Source of the DNA: a virus
IMG/VR virus record: IMGVR_UViG_3300037341_000035
Coordinates: 1 to 29,624 of that record
Direction: 5' to 3' (one strand)
Length of the DNA stretch: 29,624 nucleotides
Positions 27,531-29,624 of this stretch are shown here, piece by piece. A model generated the notes under the pieces. That model ran no database searches, was not told the DNA's origin, and saw nothing but the letters and a program-made list of their open reading frames with translations. A program made the position numbers and the translations under genes. The number at the start of each line of letters is the position of its first letter. Positions within the stretch are counted from its first letter, which is position 1.

Positions 27531-27953
27531 TTACGCCTTCATGGGATGGGCGAAGTCGATCAACAGGTAGCCATCCTTGTAGCCAACACAGAGCACCTGC
27601 CAATCCTTCGAGCCTGCGGTGGTGGTGAGGCTGTCGTCGTCGCCCAAATAGAACGGGGTGCCAACGTCGCTCTGAGATCCGCTTTGCGGAACCCACACGA
27701 GGCCCTGTTCCACTTCGATGTCGGGATTTTCGCCCGCGCCTACTTCCAAAACATCCTTCTCCGGCTCGATGCCGAAACCGGTGTAGACGCCTGCAGGCGG
27801 CAGACCGGCAGAATCGGCCGGGGTTGCGAGATAGCCCGAGCCGTCAAACACGAGCATTGCGCCGGGATAGTAGTTGTCGCTTGCCGCAGCCTTGCCCGGA
27901 ACACGCCGGGAGTGGCCGACGACCTCGTAGTTTACCTTGTCGCTGAGTGCCAT
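27531..27953 (-). CDS. Probable head decoration protein
   Basis: The product has 140 aa and is strand-rich, with NYEVVGHSRRVPGKAAASDN, YYPGAMLVFDGSGYLATPAD, LVWVPQSGSQSDVGTPFYLG and WQVLCVGYKDGYLLIDFAHP. It lies between protease/scaffold and major capsid genes, the place of lambda gpD-type decoration proteins, and the small beta-tulip-like strand pattern agrees. The family is not certain. It would stabilise the expanded capsid. Confidence 0.6.
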   Translation of the reverse strand: MALSDKVNYEVVGHSRRVPGKAAASDNYYPGAMLVFDGSGYLATPADSAGLPPAGVYTGFGIEPEKDVLEVGAGENPDIEVEQGLVWVPQSGSQSDVGTPFYLGDDDSLTTTAGSKDWQVLCVGYKDGYLLIDFAHPMKA

Positions 27954-28321
27954 TATTCGTTACCCTCCTTGCGCTTCTGGGCGAGATACTCTTCCTCGCT
28001 AATGCCGAGATTTGCGCAGATCGCCTTTTCCTCGGCGGAAAGGGTCTCCTGCTCCTCGTGAGAAGCATTGACCTCGGGCGGGTTCTCGCCGTCGAGCTTG
28101 CCGCCGTCACGGATTGCTACGTTGATGGCGGTCTGCATTTGCATGAGCGTAGAGCCATCGGCAATTGCCTGCTCCACTACCCGCTCCAACTGAGCGTTCT
28201 GCGGGTCGTACTGCTTCTGTCCTTGCAGTTCTGCGACCCTCGCGCGCTCCTGCTGCACTCCCGCCTTGATGATCTCCTCATATGCGGCGGGATGCTCCTT
28301 CTTGATCTGTTCCGCGTCCAT
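27953..28321 (-). CDS. Nested scaffold protein from an internal start (Nu3/Mu gpZ-like)
   Basis: An in-frame ATG at 28321, inside the protease gene, is preceded by a strong SD (AGGGAGG, 5 nt spacing). It would give a 122-aa protein comprising only the helical part: MDAEQIKKEHPAAYEEIIKA, VQQERARVAELQGQKQ, QLERVVEQAIADG, and EKAICANLGISEEEYLAQ. The same design (protease gene with internal scaffold start) is established for lambda C/Nu3 and Mu I/Z. Internal initiation is inferred from the SD; no protein evidence is available. Confidence 0.7.
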   Translation of the reverse strand: MDAEQIKKEHPAAYEEIIKAGVQQERARVAELQGQKQYDPQNAQLERVVEQAIADGSTLMQMQTAINVAIRDGGKLDGENPPEVNASHEEQETLSAEEKAICANLGISEEEYLAQKRKEGNE

Positions 28322-29164
28322 CGGAACCTCCCTTTGCTTGTCGCCCGCCTGTTCATGGCGGGAGTCCGTTTCGCTACGGCTAACAGCCGATCGTTGCGAT
28401 GCTTCGATATTGAGCATAGCGGCGGCCTGATCTACGTCCTCCGCTTGCTCCTTTTGAATGCGGTCCTTCATGTGCTCGAACTGCGTTCGTGCGACGGCAA
28501 CGGCGCTCTCTTTATCTTCCTCGCCGTCGCCTGCAGCCTCGATGTCGTCAGCGAAGCCCGCGTCTACGATTTCTTGGCCGAACATCCACGTTTCCTCGTC
28601 CATTTGAGACCGGATCTGATCTTTCTCTTGGCCGCTTTTGCGCGCGTAGGCATTGGCGAGGACGTTTGCCAGTCCTTCGAGTGTGCGCGCCGCTTTCTGT
28701 AGATCGTTCTGATCGCCAATTGCGAGCACGCGCGGGTTGTGGATCATCCATACCGCGTTATCCTCGACCGTGACCCGGTTGGCGGCGAGCGGAATGTAGG
28801 TGCTCATGCTTGCGGCGAGTCCGACCACGCGTGCGGTTACTTCATTGCCTGCGCGGGCGTAATCTCTGATCGCGTTGTAAATCGCCAAGCCCTCGTAGAC
28901 GACGCCGCCTGCGCTGTTGACGAGCAGTTCTACCGGCTCGCCGTTCGCTTCATTCAATTGGTCGCGTACATCGGAGGCCAACACGTCGAGGCCAACGATG
29001 CCATCTAACTGTATCTGTGCCATTTCGCCTCTCTCCCATTGGGTTTCGCACACGGCGCGGCGCTGCTCTTCGTCGTCGAAATCGCGCCGGATGTTCTCAT
29101 CTGCCATGCAGCGCTCGATGAAATCGTCTTTGCGCTCGTCTCTTTTCGGCTTCGGCAGTGGCAT
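27953..29164 (-). CDS. ClpP-type head maturation protease with C-terminal scaffold domain
   Basis: The product has 403 aa. Residues 1-45 are a small charged module with RDERKDDFIERCMADE and QRRAVCETQWER, seen at the start of some phage head proteins. Residues 50-215 form a ClpP/S14-like domain: VELLVNSAGGVVYEGLAIYN, the nucleophile Ser119 in VVGLAASMSTYIPLA, and His142 in WMIHNPRV. Residues 230-403 are acidic and helical, typical of a scaffold. The arrangement equals lambda C/Nu3 and Mu I/Z. The start overlaps the preceding stop (TAATG). Confidence 0.88.
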   Translation of the reverse strand: MPLPKPKRDERKDDFIERCMADENIRRDFDDEEQRRAVCETQWERGEMAQIQLDGIVGLDVLASDVRDQLNEANGEPVELLVNSAGGVVYEGLAIYNAIRDYARAGNEVTARVVGLAASMSTYIPLAANRVTVEDNAVWMIHNPRVLAIGDQNDLQKAARTLEGLANVLANAYARKSGQEKDQIRSQMDEETWMFGQEIVDAGFADDIEAAGDGEEDKESAVAVARTQFEHMKDRIQKEQAEDVDQAAAMLNIEASQRSAVSRSETDSRHEQAGDKQREVPMDAEQIKKEHPAAYEEIIKAGVQQERARVAELQGQKQYDPQNAQLERVVEQAIADGSTLMQMQTAINVAIRDGGKLDGENPPEVNASHEEQETLSAEEKAICANLGISEEEYLAQKRKEGNE

Positions 29165-29433
29165 TAGCGGCTCCGCGCCTTGGCAAACTTCTCACCGAGA
29201 CCCGAGCCAATGAGCGCGCCGCCTGTCATGACGAGCGCGTTCCCGGCCCTGATTGCGGTGTCGGGGTCTCCGATCTGCGTCTGTACTGACATAACGCCAA
29301 TGAATAGATGGAGAAGCGCCCCGGCCACGACGAGAAGCGTGCCGACAATGCGCTTAGAGCTTTTGTTCCCGTCGCCGTCGCGGAACATGCCCTCTTGTTT
29401 CTGCGCAGCCTGTTGCGTGCCCTGCTCGGTCAT
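29164..29433 (-). CDS. Small membrane protein in the head gene cluster
   Basis: The product has 89 aa. A polar start (TEQGTQQAAQKQEGMFRDGD) precedes two hydrophobic helices, about 29-50 (IVGTLLVVAGALLHLFIGVM) and 61-80 (GNALVMTGGALIGSGLGE), and it ends basic (KFAKARSR). The SD is GAGG, 7 nt before the ATG. Two-helix membrane proteins with a basic C-terminus often act as holins, but the lysis genes are 15 kb away, so the role is open. Confidence 0.55.
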   Translation of the reverse strand: MTEQGTQQAAQKQEGMFRDGDGNKSSKRIVGTLLVVAGALLHLFIGVMSVQTQIGDPDTAIRAGNALVMTGGALIGSGLGEKFAKARSR

Positions 29434-29474
29434 TCGATTACCTCATCCCAAATCAACTCGAAGTAATTGATTGC

Positions 29475-29624
29475 TCACAGCACTCCCTCATAAATGAGCG
29501 CGTAGCTCTGCACGTTATCGTTGAACTCTGCCTCGCTGAGCCTGCGGGCAAATCCCTCACCATCGGAGAACCGGCCCGGCCACGGATCGTGATACACAAG
29601 CGCATCCTGTGCCTGATCGTAGGC
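29475..29624 (-). CDS. C-terminal end of a head gene, possibly portal, partial
   Basis: The right edge cuts a minus-strand frame that ends with a TGA at 29477-29475; 49 residues are visible, including QDALVYHDPWPGRFSDGEGF, ARRLSEAEFNDNVQSYALIY. Gene order in Mu-like phages puts the portal before the protease, so a portal C-terminus is plausible, but the visible part is too short to identify. The 41 nt between it and the next start hold only that gene's SD. Confidence 0.5.
   Translation of the reverse strand, partial: AYDQAQDALVYHDPWPGRFSDGEGFARRLSEAEFNDNVQSYALIYEGVL

Noticed and set aside
27947-28702. 251-codon plus-strand open frame opposite the protease gene
   Set aside because: It is a mirror of a well-identified protease frame; Leu/Arg-rich composition and no fitting SD or neighbours.
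1-29624. CRISPR arrays, insertion sequences or restriction-modification genes
   Set aside because: No regularly spaced direct repeats, transposase motifs or methyltransferase motifs were seen on either strand.

Overview
The window is about 29.6 kb of a temperate, tailed (myovirus-type) phage with a Mu-like virion, read as an unintegrated or circularised genome. Both sides of the integrase and attachment site carry phage genes. The host was probably a Gram-negative (diderm) bacterium of moderately high GC: the lysis cassette has an overlapping inner/outer spanin pair, several products are lipoproteins, and strong Shine-Dalgarno (SD) sequences precede most genes. The genus cannot be read from the sequence.

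Layout. (1) 1-6660, minus strand: an early operon of tightly coupled genes (ATGA and TAATG overlaps). It starts with a small ribbon-helix-helix-like protein at 6660 and runs leftwards through a basic protein, an AT-richer unknown gene, a ParB-like protein, a helix-turn-helix protein and small unknowns. It then reaches a recombination/replication set: VRR-NUC nuclease, YqaJ-type exonuclease, RecT annealing protein, SSB, and the N-terminus of a DUF4373 (Lin1244/Lin1753-like) replication protein cut by the left edge. (2) 6661-6820: a divergent control region with two promoters and two related operator-like sites. (3) 6821-8536, plus strand: a repressor-like protein joining an XRE HTH to a C-terminal ribbon-helix-helix, a membrane-anchored protein, a small gene behind a promoter with a 22-bp palindrome, an acidic protein and an excisionase-like protein. 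(4) 8537-10579: an attP core that copies the 3' end of a tRNA/tmRNA gene (it looks most like ssrA), a long hairpin that would sequester the SD of the next gene, a 53-aa protein, a DUF551 protein and a tyrosine integrase. (5) 10580-10885: a convergent, highly structured intergenic region containing, on the minus strand, a 76-nt tmRNA tRNA-like domain with no mRNA-like domain.

(6) 10885-29624, minus strand: the late operon, read here from its promoter-proximal end at the right edge. In order it encodes a truncated protein, a small membrane protein, a ClpP-type head protease with a nested scaffold, a probable decoration protein and a gpT-like major capsid protein. These are followed by joining proteins, sheath, tube, tail assembly chaperone with a -1 frameshift, tape measure, and the Mu gp43 to gp48-like baseplate series. 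The distal part holds a tail-fibre-like protein, a PKD-domain lipoprotein, a lipase-like hydrolase, spanins, a possible gpZ-like protein, a holin-like protein, a metallophosphoesterase and a dNMP kinase. Terminase, portal and replication genes lie mostly outside the window.

The most unusual feature is the pairing of a tmRNA-like integration site with a separate, compact tmRNA tRNA-like domain on the other side of the integrase. Functional calls rest on recognition of motifs and gene order by eye; no database search was possible.
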